Below, one piece after another: positions 47,365 to 57,169 of a DNA stretch of 64,000 nucleotides. Each line of letters starts with the position of its first letter. Position 1 is the stretch's first letter. The notes beneath the pieces are model-generated. The model did not search any database. It was not told the DNA's origin and saw only the letters and a list, made by a program, of their open reading frames with translations. The DNA is taken from contig NZ_MUXE01000008.1 in NCBI RefSeq assembly GCF_003063245.1, positions 41,147 to 105,146 on the forward strand, written 5' to 3'. The position numbers and the translations under genes are program-made. The stretch comes from Arcobacter caeni. GTDB lineage: Bacteria; Campylobacterota; Campylobacteria; Campylobacterales; Arcobacteraceae.

Positions 47365-49101
47365 TTAGGCTTTTAAAACATATGTTGTATTTAATTTTTT
47401 ATCTTCTTTAGACTCGTTACTAAACCAAAGATTTTTATATAAACTTTGAGTTATAATATTAAAGTCATTGTTTTCTTGGATCTTATAAAATGAATATTTT
47501 TTGAAATATTTTTGAAATAATTCCTCTTCACTAATATTATTTTTTAAATAAACTTTTTCTTTAGTTTTAAATTTTGCTAAAAACCAAGAACTTAAAAAAT
47601 CGGTATTAAAATTGTTTAATAAATTTTTAGAAAAAGATTCAAATGTAGTGTATATACTTTGTTCATACTCATCAATTATTATTTCCAATATTTCTTTTAA
47701 ACTATGAAGAGGTATGGCATTAAATATTTTTCTTGCATTTGCTTCTCCAAAAGTATAAAGTCCACCTAAATAAATTCTTGCTGTTTTCTCTCTTTTTCCA
47801 TGTACATCAGATTTTAATCCAACTAATCCAATATCACTATGTTCATGTTTTGCACAACCTTTTAAACAACCTGAAAACCCTACTAATATATTATTTCGTT
47901 CAATTTTTTCTAAAGGTAAACTTTGAATTTCATCTTTAATATTCCAATAAGCATAAGGGCAAAAATCGCTTCCCGCGCATGCAAGCATCGTTCTATTACC
48001 ATTATAATGAATGATAGAAACTTTAGGCTCTTCTAAATTAAAAATATAAATTTGTTGATCTGTACCTAATCTAACTTCTAAATTATCTTTTATTGCCCAG
48101 TTTGCAATTTCTAATAATTCAGAAGCTTGAATTCTAGCAAAAAGTGAACGATAACAAAAAGAGTACTTATTATTTTTTAGTTTCTCAAACTCATTGAAAG
48201 ATTTTTTCTCTAAAAAAATTTCTCCTTTTGGTTGCCACTTTTTATTATAAATTGTTATTAAATATTCTTTTAATTTTTCAATTCCTATTTCTTCAATTAA
48301 GTTATATAATCTATTTCTTTGTCTATCTAATCTAAGCCCATATTTATTAAACATTTGAATAAATGCTTTAAAAAATTCAAATATTTCTTCTTTGTATAAA
48401 AAGATATTTGCATCTTGTGCTATCTGAGTATTTTTACCTCCTAAATAAACATTAAAACCAAACACATCATCTTTTTTGGCTAAAGCAAAATAAATATCAC
48501 TTGCAAAAAATGAATTAATATTTGAATAAGAACCTGAAATCCCAATAGATAGTCTTCGAGGGAGTAACCCTACATAATCTGGATTATTTAATATATATGT
48601 TTGCATTTGTTCAATATACGGAAATACTTCAATTATATTATATATTCCAATTCCATCAAAAATATCACTTGTGATATTTCTGACATTATCACCAAAACTT
48701 TGATATGAACTTATATTTTGTGAATTTATTTGATTGAAAACTTCTAATATATTACTTGAATTTAATCCATGTAGTTGTATTCCAGCCCGAGCTGTTAAAA
48801 TTATTTGTAGATTATACTTTTGTGCTAAGTTTGAGATTAATAGAAGTGAATCATTTGAGATTTTACCTGCTGGGAAACGAAGTCTTAGCATAAACTCTTC
48901 ATCATTTAATTCATTATTATAAATACCAAAATCTTGCAAAAATATTCTGTCACTTGATGCTAATTGATCAAAATTTAAATTTTTTATCTCTTTAAAATAG
49001 TCATAGGGTTTTTGTGCAAGTTTAAGTTTTTCTCTGAAGTTGAAGCATTCCATATCTTCTTTATTATTCATTTCTATTACAAGTAAATCTTTTTTAGACA
49101 T
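47365..49101 (-). CDS. Siroheme-4Fe4S nitrite/sulfite reductase
   Basis: This 578-residue protein has the two-fold repeated ferredoxin-like and siroheme domains of the nitrite/sulfite reductase family. The cluster and siroheme cysteines are CAGSDFC (C-x5-C) and CLKGC (C-x3-C), spaced about 35 residues apart. It could reduce sulfite to sulfide or nitrite to ammonia; motifs do not decide. No flavoprotein partner, siroheme gene or transporter is adjacent, so it stands alone. An eight-base inverted repeat (49112-49119/49128-49135) lies just upstream of its start. Confidence 0.83.
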   Translation of the reverse strand: MSKKDLLVIEMNNKEDMECFNFREKLKLAQKPYDYFKEIKNLNFDQLASSDRIFLQDFGIYNNELNDEEFMLRLRFPAGKISNDSLLLISNLAQKYNLQIILTARAGIQLHGLNSSNILEVFNQINSQNISSYQSFGDNVRNITSDIFDGIGIYNIIEVFPYIEQMQTYILNNPDYVGLLPRRLSIGISGSYSNINSFFASDIYFALAKKDDVFGFNVYLGGKNTQIAQDANIFLYKEEIFEFFKAFIQMFNKYGLRLDRQRNRLYNLIEEIGIEKLKEYLITIYNKKWQPKGEIFLEKKSFNEFEKLKNNKYSFCYRSLFARIQASELLEIANWAIKDNLEVRLGTDQQIYIFNLEEPKVSIIHYNGNRTMLACAGSDFCPYAYWNIKDEIQSLPLEKIERNNILVGFSGCLKGCAKHEHSDIGLVGLKSDVHGKREKTARIYLGGLYTFGEANARKIFNAIPLHSLKEILEIIIDEYEQSIYTTFESFSKNLLNNFNTDFLSSWFLAKFKTKEKVYLKNNISEEELFQKYFKKYSFYKIQENNDFNIITQSLYKNLWFSNESKEDKKLNTTYVLKA

Positions 49102-49195
49102 ATAAAACCTTAAATCTTAAAATTTTATAAGATTTTATCATTAATTAAAAAAGTTTTTATAGATTTAAGTCAATTATATGAAATATGGGAAAAAT

Positions 49196-50596
49196 TTAAA
49201 TCTTTTCCCATACAACACCGTTTGTTGTGTCCATTACAGATATTTCAAGTTTTGTAAGTTCATCTCTAATTGCATCTGCACTTAGAAAATCCTTTTGTTT
49301 TTTTGCTTCATTTCTTTCATTTATTAATTGTTCAATTTTATTTTTGGTTTTTTCATCAATTCCAAATTGGAAGTATTCAAAAGCATCATTAAATCCAATT
49401 CCTAATATATTATTGATAAATAAAATATTTGCAACTATCTCTTTTTTTAGATTTTTATCTTTTGGATTGGCATCTAATTTATCATTTGCATTTCCAATCA
49501 TTTCATCAATAATTGAAAATGCTTTTGAAGTATTTATATCATCATTTAAAGCATTAAAAATCTCTTCAGAGAATTTTATATTCAAATCAGATGGTTCAAT
49601 AGCATAAACTCTTTTTTTAAGTCTGTATAGCTTATCAAGTCTTTTTTTAGAGGCGATTAAATCTTCTTCATTAAAATTAAAATTAGCTCTGTAATGAGCT
49701 GACATTAAATAAAATCTTATAATTTCACCACTATATGATTTTAAAACATCTTTTAGAAAAAATGAGTTCCCTAAAGATTTACTCATTTTCTCCCCATCAA
49801 TATTTACAAAACCATTATGCATCCAATATTTTGCAAGATTTTGTCCACTTGAACATCTTGTTTGCGCAGCTTCATTTTCATGATGAGGAAAAAGTAAATC
49901 AGCTCCACCACCGTGAATATCAATTTGAAACTCTGAATCTTTATAAGCTAAATGTTTCTCAATCATAGCTGAACATTCAATATGCCAACCTGGTCTCCCA
50001 AGTCCAAATGGCGCTTCAAAACTTACATCATTTGTTTTAGCAAATTTCCATAAAGCAAAATCAGATGGATTTCTTTTTTCAAGATTTGCTTCAACTCTAG
50101 CTTGTGAATTTTTATCATTTACTTTGTGTGATAATGTTCCATAAGAGTTGTCTTTAGAAGTATCAAAATATACACTATCACTTGTTTTGTAGGCAATATC
50201 TTTTGAAATTAGATTTGAAATCATATCTTTCATAATTTCAAGATTTTCAGTGGCTTTTGGTTCAATAGTATTATCTAAGATGTTTAAAGCTTTCATATCA
50301 GCTTTGTAAGTATTTATATAATTAGTTGTTATTTCTTCAAGAGATTTTGAAGTTTCATTCATTTTTTTAATGATTTTATCATCAATGTCAGTGAAATTTT
50401 TTGTCATTATTACTTCATAATCATTGGCTTTTAAAACTCTATGAAGCAAATCAAAAGCTATTGCACTTCTTGCATGACCTAAATGTGAATCATCATAAAC
50501 AGTTGGTCCACAAACATAAATTTTAGCCACATTAGGAATAATAGAGTTAAACTCTACTTTTTCCTTTTTTACTGAGTCGTAAATATGTAGTAACAT
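49196..50596 (-). CDS. cysS: Cysteinyl-tRNA synthetase
   Basis: This 466-residue class I synthetase charges tRNA-Cys. It has YVCGPTVYDDSHLGHARSAI with the zinc Cys and the HLGH nucleotide motif (near residue 39), WHIECSAM and HHENEAAQ with the other zinc ligands, and EKMSKSLGN as the KMSKS loop. Length is normal. It lies one base downstream of nusA in an operon. An eight-base hairpin (49186-49193 with 49203-49210) spans its stop codon and may help terminate. Confidence 0.96.
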   Translation of the reverse strand: MLLHIYDSVKKEKVEFNSIIPNVAKIYVCGPTVYDDSHLGHARSAIAFDLLHRVLKANDYEVIMTKNFTDIDDKIIKKMNETSKSLEEITTNYINTYKADMKALNILDNTIEPKATENLEIMKDMISNLISKDIAYKTSDSVYFDTSKDNSYGTLSHKVNDKNSQARVEANLEKRNPSDFALWKFAKTNDVSFEAPFGLGRPGWHIECSAMIEKHLAYKDSEFQIDIHGGGADLLFPHHENEAAQTRCSSGQNLAKYWMHNGFVNIDGEKMSKSLGNSFFLKDVLKSYSGEIIRFYLMSAHYRANFNFNEEDLIASKKRLDKLYRLKKRVYAIEPSDLNIKFSEEIFNALNDDINTSKAFSIIDEMIGNANDKLDANPKDKNLKKEIVANILFINNILGIGFNDAFEYFQFGIDEKTKNKIEQLINERNEAKKQKDFLSADAIRDELTKLEISVMDTTNGVVWEKI

Positions 50597-50597
50597 G

Positions 50598-51773
50598 TTA
50601 TTTAAATAATGCTTCTAAAGATGCTGTGTCTGTCGTTTTGTCTTCAATAATATTTTTCTCATTAGTTGTTGTTGAACTTGATAATGAAGCAACTTCAACT
50701 AATTCAATATCGTATTTTGTAAGCATTGAAGCTAATCTAATATTTAAACCAGCTTTTCCAATTGCTTTTGATTTTTGATCACTAGGAATCGTAACAATTG
50801 CTTTTCCTTTTTCTCCATAGGTTGGAGCTTTTTCGATTTTTACACTATTTACAAGTGCAGGTGATAAAGCTCTAGCAATGAACATTTCAGGAATTGTTGA
50901 GTATTCAACACAATCAATATTTTCACCATGAAGTTGTTTTGAAACAGAGCCAATTCTTACACCTTTTACCCCAACAACAGAACCAATTGGATCAATCTGT
51001 GGATCAATAGATAATAAAGCAATTTTAGACCTAGTACCTGGAATTCTAGCACTTGCTTCAATAGTTACTTTTTTGTCTTTAAGTTCAGGAACCTCAAGTG
51101 CTAAAAGATTTTCTAAAAATTTTGGGGAAGTTCTTGAAATATCAATTAATAAACCATTTATTTTATCGATATTTACACCTTTAACAACGGCTTTTACAAC
51201 ATCACCAATTTTAAAAGATTCACCTTTTATTCTACTTTTTCTTTGTAAAATACCTTTTACTTCACCAATTTCGATATAAGTATTTTCTTGTTTATCAATT
51301 CTTGTAACTGATCCAGAAACAGTTTGTCCTATTTTATCTTTATATTTACTAACAATATTCTCTTCAATAAATCTTTGAAGTCTATATTCAAAATTACTAT
51401 GTAAAATGGTAGCTGCATTTCTTCCCATATTTTCAAATTCTAAATCGTAGTTCATAAAGTCACCGATTTCTAAATCAGGATCAATTTGTTTTGCTTCTTC
51501 TAGTGTAATAAAATTTTCATAGTTTACTGCATGACCAAATTTAGTAACAGCATTAGCAAGAAATCTTTCATCCTCTTCACTTACTACTTCAATTTTTTGA
51601 AATAACTTAAGTTTTTTATTAGCTCTATCAATATTTGCATCAAAAATTAATGATTCATCTACCATCTTTTGGGCAGTTTTAATTAAAGCCTCTTTTAGTG
51701 CATTTTCAACATCATCAATTTTGAGACCTTTTTCATATGCAATTGAATCTAAAATATCTATTATTTTATCCAT
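50598..51773 (-). CDS. nusA: Transcription termination/antitermination factor NusA
   Basis: I choose ATG 51773, with AAAAGG six bases ahead, giving 391 residues; the frame is open about 16 codons further. The NusA N-terminal domain (DKIIDILDSIAYEKG), an S1 domain (about 130-195, QTVSGSVTRIDKQENTYIEIG in parts), and two KH domains with VGVKGVRIGSV and IGKAGLNIRLASML follow in order. NusA binds RNA polymerase and nascent RNA to control pausing. There is no C-terminal acidic repeat, as in many bacteria. cysS follows in the same operon. Confidence 0.96.
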   Translation of the reverse strand: MDKIIDILDSIAYEKGLKIDDVENALKEALIKTAQKMVDESLIFDANIDRANKKLKLFQKIEVVSEEDERFLANAVTKFGHAVNYENFITLEEAKQIDPDLEIGDFMNYDLEFENMGRNAATILHSNFEYRLQRFIEENIVSKYKDKIGQTVSGSVTRIDKQENTYIEIGEVKGILQRKSRIKGESFKIGDVVKAVVKGVNIDKINGLLIDISRTSPKFLENLLALEVPELKDKKVTIEASARIPGTRSKIALLSIDPQIDPIGSVVGVKGVRIGSVSKQLHGENIDCVEYSTIPEMFIARALSPALVNSVKIEKAPTYGEKGKAIVTIPSDQKSKAIGKAGLNIRLASMLTKYDIELVEVASLSSSTTTNEKNIIEDKTTDTASLEALFK

Positions 51774-51890
51774 TAATAACCTTTTATTTGTTGACATTGA
51801 AATGATTGTTTTGATTTCCAATGTAGTATAGGTTATTAGTATAGCTAAAATACCCTTTTATAGAAATTAAAGTAATTTTGGGATAGAATA

Positions 51891-51896
51891 TATAAT
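51891..51896 (+). promoter_or_regulatory. -10 box before the HP0268-family gene
   Basis: TATAAT lies 27 bases before ATG 51924, in the region divergent from nusA. An AAAAAGG ribosome site follows. It should start the rightward transcript through miaB. Confidence 0.5.
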
Positions 51897-51923
51897 TAAT
51901 TAAAAAAGAAAAAGGCTTAATAA

Positions 51924-52166
51924 ATGGAATTATTATTTGCAAGAAATGAGTTAAATGAAAAACCAAAAAAAGTGCAATTAGATAAAATCAAAGAAGATTT
52001 AAAGAAAGATGGTCAAAAGATTTTTTATTTTGATAGAGATAATTCTCATAAAGATATGATGGCGTTAGTTGATGCTTTAGAAAAAGAAGGTTCTAATGTT
52101 TACTTTAGAGAAGTTAAATATGGTTTAGCTGATGATGAGTATATGTATGAGGTTCATGCACTTTAA
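51924..52166 (+). CDS. HP0268-family small nuclease-like protein
   Basis: This 80-residue protein begins MELLFARNELNEKPKKVQL and matches the size and pattern of HP0268-family proteins, for which nuclease activity has been described in Helicobacter pylori. HP0268 is directly followed by miaB (HP0269) in that species and the same order occurs here, which supports the call. The fold is compact alpha/beta with many charged residues. There is no signal peptide. Confidence 0.72.
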   Translation: MELLFARNELNEKPKKVQLDKIKEDLKKDGQKIFYFDRDNSHKDMMALVDALEKEGSNVYFREVKYGLADDEYMYEVHAL

Positions 52167-52192
52167 TATTTAGGTATTTAAGTAAAAAAAAT

Positions 52193-53503
52193 ATGAGTCA
52201 AAATAAAAAACTATTTATACAAACAATAGGCTGTCAAATGAATGATACAGACAGCCAACATATTCAAGCAGAACTTGAAAAACACAAAGGTTACACTACA
52301 ACTTCAAATATGGAAGAAGCTGATTTAATTATTATAAATACTTGTTCTGTTAGAGAAAAACCTGTTTCTAAACTTTTTTCTGAAATTGGTCAGTTTAATA
52401 AAAAGAAAAAAAAAGGTGCAAAAATTGGCGTATGTGGCTGTACAGCATCACATTTAGGTGAAGATATTATTAAAAGGGCACCTTATGTTGACTTTGTTTT
52501 AGGCGCTAGAAATATTTCAAAAATCAAAGATGTAGTTGATGTTAAAGGTTCTGTCGAGATTTCTATTGATAATGATGAATCTATGTATGAGTTTTCAACT
52601 GCAAAAACAAATCAATATAGAGCAAGTGTAAATATCTCTGTTGGTTGTGATAAAAAATGTACATATTGTATAGTTCCAAGCACAAGAGGTGAAGAGATTT
52701 CTATTCCACCTGAGATGATAGTAGAACAGGTACGAAAATCTGTTGCGTTAGGTGCTGTTGAAGTTACACTTTTAGGACAAAATGTTAACTCTTATGGAAG
52801 AAATTTTTCAGATGGAAGAGGTAAATATTCATTTACAAATCTTTTACAAGATGTTTCAAAAATAGAAGGTTTAGAACGAATTAGATTTACATCACCACAT
52901 CCTTTACATATGGATGATGATTTTATTGAAGAGTTTGCAAGAAATCCAAAAATCTCAAAATGTATTCATATGCCTTTACAAAGTGGTTCAACAAAAATTT
53001 TAAGAGCTATGAAAAGAGGTTATACTAAAGAGTGGTTTTTAAATAGAGCTTCAAAATTAAGAGCACTTGTTCCAAATCTTAGAATTACAACTGATATTAT
53101 TGTTGCATTTCCAGGTGAAACACAAGAGAATTTTGAAGATAGTTTGGATGTTGTAAATCAAGTTGAATTTGATCAAATTTTCAACTTTAAATATTCTCCA
53201 AGACCAGGAACGGAAGCTTTAAATATGGCACATTTAGAAATAGATGATGAAATTGGAAGCGCAAGACTAATTGAATTAATTGAACTTCATAAAAGACATT
53301 TAGAGAAAAAAATGGATACATATATTGGTCAAACAATGAATGTTCTTATTGAATCTTTAAAACCAAATGGTGAAGTTTGTGGTTTTACAGATAATCTTTT
53401 ACAAGTATTTACAAAAGGAAGTGATGATCTTTTAGGTAAATTTATAGATATAAAAATCACAGATGCTTCAAGAACTTCATTAAAAGGTGAAGTCGTTCTT
53501 TAA
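52193..53503 (+). CDS. miaB: tRNA-2-methylthio-N6-dimethylallyladenosine synthase MiaB
   Basis: This 436-residue radical-SAM enzyme adds a methylthio group to i6A37 of tRNAs. IQTIGCQMNDTDSQ, NTCSVREKP and GVCGCTASH give the N-terminal cluster Cys residues. CDKKCTYC (about residues 152-159) is the radical-SAM cluster, and a TRAM domain ends the protein. GCQMNDTDS separates it from RimO, encoded at 14550. The stop overlaps the next gene in TAATG form. Confidence 0.96.
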   Translation: MSQNKKLFIQTIGCQMNDTDSQHIQAELEKHKGYTTTSNMEEADLIIINTCSVREKPVSKLFSEIGQFNKKKKKGAKIGVCGCTASHLGEDIIKRAPYVDFVLGARNISKIKDVVDVKGSVEISIDNDESMYEFSTAKTNQYRASVNISVGCDKKCTYCIVPSTRGEEISIPPEMIVEQVRKSVALGAVEVTLLGQNVNSYGRNFSDGRGKYSFTNLLQDVSKIEGLERIRFTSPHPLHMDDDFIEEFARNPKISKCIHMPLQSGSTKILRAMKRGYTKEWFLNRASKLRALVPNLRITTDIIVAFPGETQENFEDSLDVVNQVEFDQIFNFKYSPRPGTEALNMAHLEIDDEIGSARLIELIELHKRHLEKKMDTYIGQTMNVLIESLKPNGEVCGFTDNLLQVFTKGSDDLLGKFIDIKITDASRTSLKGEVVL

Positions 53504-54117
53504 TGAAGAATTATTTTAAATTTAATATATTACCTTATGTATTATATTTGATAGTTAAGTTTATCTATCTAACAAATAAAAAAGTTTTTCACCATCCAAA
53601 ATTAAGAGATGATGAAGCTTTCATTTTTGTTGCATGGCATGGTGATTTAGTTTGTCAGCCAATGAATTATTTTAAAAATAGACCAAATGGTGTTATCAAG
53701 ACATTAATAAGTCAAAGTAAAGATGGTGAGATTATCTCTAAAATCTACTCTTTATTTGGAGGAGGCTCAATTAGAGGTTCTTCATCTAAAGGTGCTACTA
53801 AAGCATTAATTAGTACAATTAGAGAAATTAAATCAGGAGTTGATATTGCAATAACTCCTGATGGTCCAAGAGGTCCTAGACATACTGTTGCTGATGGTGT
53901 AATTGCAATTGCCCAAAAAAGTGGTGCTAGAATCATTGTCTTAAGTGCAAAACCTAAATCTTATTGGCAATTTAATTCTTGGGATAAATTTGTTTTACCA
54001 AAACTTTTTGGAAGAATTGATTTTTATATGTCTGAACCTTATGATATTAGTAACTTAGAATTTGAAGAAGCACGCGATTTTATTAAAAACAAAATGTTAT
54101 TAAATACTATACTTTAA
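53503..54117 (+). CDS. Lysophospholipid acyltransferase-like protein (DUF374)
   Basis: This 204-residue membrane-associated protein has a hydrophobic N-terminus and the DUF374 (COG2121) motifs FVAWHGDLVCQP, ISQSKDGEIIS, RGSSSKGATKAL and TPDGPRGPRH. Histidine and aspartate of the first motif resemble the HxxxxD acyltransferase motif. It probably acylates a phospholipid or lipid A-type acceptor in the inner membrane. It starts on the last base of the miaB stop, so expression is coupled. Confidence 0.85.
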   Translation: MKNYFKFNILPYVLYLIVKFIYLTNKKVFHHPKLRDDEAFIFVAWHGDLVCQPMNYFKNRPNGVIKTLISQSKDGEIISKIYSLFGGGSIRGSSSKGATKALISTIREIKSGVDIAITPDGPRGPRHTVADGVIAIAQKSGARIIVLSAKPKSYWQFNSWDKFVLPKLFGRIDFYMSEPYDISNLEFEEARDFIKNKMLLNTIL

Positions 54118-54138
54118 AAGAAATTAGATAGGAAATAT

Positions 54139-55767
54139 ATGTTTACTAAAGAGTCTTTATATATTAATGCTGTGAAATATGATACTCAATTAAAACTTGA
54201 TTATAAGAAATTGAATAATGAAGAGATTATTGATACAAATAATTCTGTTTTTTTAGTTGATAATGATTTATTACCTTTTGACATAGCTCAGAAATTAAAT
54301 TCTTCACAGCAAGAAATTGACAGTACATATATTTCTACATTATTAATAAACGATACTACAAAACTTGTTCCTAAAGCAATATCTGCAAAATTAAAAGATT
54401 GTGAAATAGCAAAATTCAATAATGAATTTGATATTGCAGTTTTAAAAACAACACTATTTGAGACAAAAAATTATTTTGTAAAAACAGGAATAGATTATAT
54501 TTATTCAGCTTTTCATTTAATAAATCTTCATATAGAAAAAAATATATCAAGAAGTGAAATCATTGTATTTTTATTTAACAGTAAAGCTTTTATAGTTATT
54601 TTAGATGCTGCTGGAGTTATTGTACATAATACGATTTTAGATTTGGCTTGTTTTGATACTATTAAAAAAACACATTTTTATGAAGATGATATTGATGGAC
54701 AAAAGCTTTTTGATGAAATTTATTATTTAGAATTAAATGAAATTATTCATAATACATTAAATACATTTTATGAAAAAAAGAATAATGTTTTCGTTGAAAA
54801 AGTTACATTACTTTATGTTTCAAAACAATTATCACAAGAACAAATTGAACAATTAGGTGAAGATTTACTTTTAAAAGTAGATTACCATCCAATAAATATT
54901 GATGAAGAGCTTTTTGAATTATCAAGAGATAAACATTTAAAGAAAAGTTTTATAAAACCTAGAAAAAAGAAAAAGAAAAGAAATTATACTAATTTATATA
55001 TCTTTTTATTTATATTAGCAGTTGGGTTTTTAGCTTATCAGGTATATTTAAAAGTAGATTTTAATAATTTATTTAAAAATGAAACAGTTTCTGGGAAAAC
55101 TGTGGATATTCAAAAAATTGAAGATATACTTGAATTACCTGATCATTTAGCTTTAAATGATCAAATAGAACAAAGAGTTAAATCAATATTCAACACAATT
55201 CCAAATGAAGTATATTTGAATGAATTAAAAATAGAGAAAAATATTTTAGAATTAAAAGGTAACTTTTTAAATGAAGTAGTTTTTGCAACAGCATTAAAAC
55301 CTAATTTAAATAAATTATATAAAGATGTTGTTTATTCTACAACATCAAGTGATAAAAAAGTTAATATTGATGGCGTAGTTCTTGCACGAAATGAAATTGA
55401 ATTAAATAAAACTTACAAAACTTATGATAAAGAATATTTAACAGATGAGTTTATGGCTTTGGACAGAGTGACTGAACAATTAAAGATTTTAATGCCAATT
55501 GATTCAATAATCAAGTTTAACACAACAGCTAGTAATAGTACAATTACAAGATTTGTATATTCTGTAAATATTTTAGTAAAAGATCCAAGAGAATTTTTTG
55601 ATATGATTGATGTATTAAATAATGAATTATATTCAATTCATATTGCTTATCCTATTAGTATGTTAAAAACGCAATCAGGGATTGAAATTGAATTTGTTTT
55701 AGTATTTAATCAACATAATGATTCAAAAGAAGAAGTTAAAGACGAAGAAAAAGAAGAAACAAAATAA
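54139..55767 (+). CDS. PilM/PilN-like fusion protein, bitopic membrane protein
   Basis: This 542-residue protein has a cytoplasmic part (1-280), a strongly basic stretch (KPRKKKKKRNY), one membrane helix (about 289-306), and a periplasmic part (310-542). The first part has an actin-like strand pattern (EIIVFLFNSKAFIVILDAAG) reminiscent of PilM/GspL. After the helix, IFNTIPNEVYLNELKIEKN matches the core of PilN, and the last 100 residues may resemble PilO. This GspL-like layout suggests a type IV pilus or DNA-uptake assembly platform. I recognise no named family with certainty, and no other pilus gene is adjacent. Confidence 0.6.
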   Translation: MFTKESLYINAVKYDTQLKLDYKKLNNEEIIDTNNSVFLVDNDLLPFDIAQKLNSSQQEIDSTYISTLLINDTTKLVPKAISAKLKDCEIAKFNNEFDIAVLKTTLFETKNYFVKTGIDYIYSAFHLINLHIEKNISRSEIIVFLFNSKAFIVILDAAGVIVHNTILDLACFDTIKKTHFYEDDIDGQKLFDEIYYLELNEIIHNTLNTFYEKKNNVFVEKVTLLYVSKQLSQEQIEQLGEDLLLKVDYHPINIDEELFELSRDKHLKKSFIKPRKKKKKRNYTNLYIFLFILAVGFLAYQVYLKVDFNNLFKNETVSGKTVDIQKIEDILELPDHLALNDQIEQRVKSIFNTIPNEVYLNELKIEKNILELKGNFLNEVVFATALKPNLNKLYKDVVYSTTSSDKKVNIDGVVLARNEIELNKTYKTYDKEYLTDEFMALDRVTEQLKILMPIDSIIKFNTTASNSTITRFVYSVNILVKDPREFFDMIDVLNNELYSIHIAYPISMLKTQSGIEIEFVLVFNQHNDSKEEVKDEEKEETK

Positions 55768-55791
55768 AAACTTGGAAATTACCAAGTTTTT
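55766..55791. terminator. Bidirectional terminator, pilus-like gene / mqnE
   Basis: Ten-base arms (55766-55775 and 55782-55791) pair perfectly around six bases, with five A and five T at the outer ends. It lies between convergent genes and overlaps the stop region of mqnE. Confidence 0.8.
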
Positions 55792-56840
55792 ATTTCATTA
55801 TAAATTGAGTCTCTCTCAACTGGTATAAATCCAGAATTTTTAATCAAATCAACAAACTCTAACTGTGCTATTCCATTTGCACTTGTTGCTCCTGCTGCAC
55901 TTTGAATAGATTCTTTTTCTATAGTTCCATCAACATCATTTGCTCCATATTCCTGCGCAATTAAAGCTAATTTTACTGTTGAAGTTGCCCAATATGCTTT
56001 TATGTTTGGAATATTATCAAGTAATATTCTAGCAATTGCATAAGTTTTTAAAATTTCTTGACCAGTTAATGGCTCTTTTACTTTTAGGTAATTATTTTCA
56101 GTTTGATAAACTAAAGGAATAAAGGCATTAAAGCCACCTGTAATGTCCTGTAAATCTCTTAATCTAATCATATGATCAATTCTGTGGTTTCTATCTTCAA
56201 CATGACCAAATAGCATTGTAGCGTTACTTTTTTTGCCAGCTGTATGCCAAAGTCTATGAATTTCTAGCCATTGTTCTGATGTAACTTTTCCACCACAGAT
56301 TTTTTTCCGTACTTTTTCATCAAAAATTTCAGCACCACCACCTGGCATTGAATCAACTCCATGTTTAATCATCATATCTATAATTTCTTGATAAGATAAA
56401 TTATACTCAGTACTTAAGAAGTGAATTTCAGCAGCTGTTAATGCTTTTACATGAATTGCTGGAAAATTTTCTTTTATTTTTCTAAATACATCCATATACC
56501 ATTGTAATCCAGTATGAGGATTATGTGCTGATACGATATGAACTTCTTTAATATCATTTTTAGATGAATTTTTTACTATTTCTAAAATCTCATCATGTGT
56601 CATTGTCCATTGATCTGGATTTTTTCTACTTGCACTATATGCACAAAATTGACAAACATCTTTACAAACATTTGTTGGGTTTATATGTCTATTAATATTA
56701 AAATAGGTTTTTTTACCATGTTTATCAGTTCTTATTTTATTTGCATATTCAGCAAGTGTGAATAAATCTAAATCATATAATTTAATTGCATCTTCGTAAT
56801 TTAATCTTTCTTGTTTTTCTAATTTTTCAATAATATTCAT
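55779..56840 (-). CDS. mqnE: Aminofutalosine synthase MqnE
   Basis: This 353-residue radical-SAM enzyme makes aminofutalosine in the futalosine route to menaquinone. The cluster motif is CKDVCQFC (about residues 59-66), and HIVSAHNPHTGLQWY, MPGGGAEIFDEKVRKKICGGK (in parts) and GAGATSANG-like SAAGATSANG are typical of MqnE rather than MqnC. The pathway is characteristic of Campylobacterota. Genes downstream of it here are unrelated. Identification is firm at family level. Confidence 0.9.
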   Translation of the reverse strand: MNIIEKLEKQERLNYEDAIKLYDLDLFTLAEYANKIRTDKHGKKTYFNINRHINPTNVCKDVCQFCAYSASRKNPDQWTMTHDEILEIVKNSSKNDIKEVHIVSAHNPHTGLQWYMDVFRKIKENFPAIHVKALTAAEIHFLSTEYNLSYQEIIDMMIKHGVDSMPGGGAEIFDEKVRKKICGGKVTSEQWLEIHRLWHTAGKKSNATMLFGHVEDRNHRIDHMIRLRDLQDITGGFNAFIPLVYQTENNYLKVKEPLTGQEILKTYAIARILLDNIPNIKAYWATSTVKLALIAQEYGANDVDGTIEKESIQSAAGATSANGIAQLEFVDLIKNSGFIPVERDSIYNEIKTW

Positions 56841-56847
56841 ATCTTTC

Positions 56848-57168
56848 CTATTTACAGTTAAAATCTTTTGTATATTGTTGGTTTCTTTCTTGATGAATAA
56901 AACCTATACAACTTTGATTTAAATCATTATCATAGAAAATAACTTTGTAAACACTACTTTTATATCTAGTTTCACTATCTTCTACTTCTAATTTATTTAT
57001 AACTTTTAGTTGTTTTATATTTGTATATCCAATTGTGGCAAGAACTTCAGATATTCTTTTTTCTTTTAAATCTTTTATTATATAAAATATTATAAAAGCA
57101 ATAGCAATAATAATACTTATAATAACAACAGTTTTTTTTGGTAATTTTCTAACTTGATGAGTATTCAT
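56848..57168 (-). CDS. Small membrane-anchored protein of unknown function
   Basis: I do not recognise this 106-residue protein. It has a basic N-terminus, a single membrane helix (about 13-32), and a periplasmic domain of about 70 residues with two cysteines (in NQSCIGF and at the end, DFNCK) that could form a disulfide. It sits between the carbonic anhydrase and mqnE genes with one- and seven-base gaps, so it is co-transcribed with them. Confidence 0.75.
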   Translation of the reverse strand: MNTHQVRKLPKKTVVIISIIIAIAFIIFYIIKDLKEKRISEVLATIGYTNIKQLKVINKLEVEDSETRYKSSVYKVIFYDNDLNQSCIGFIHQERNQQYTKDFNCK

Positions 57169-57169
57169 C

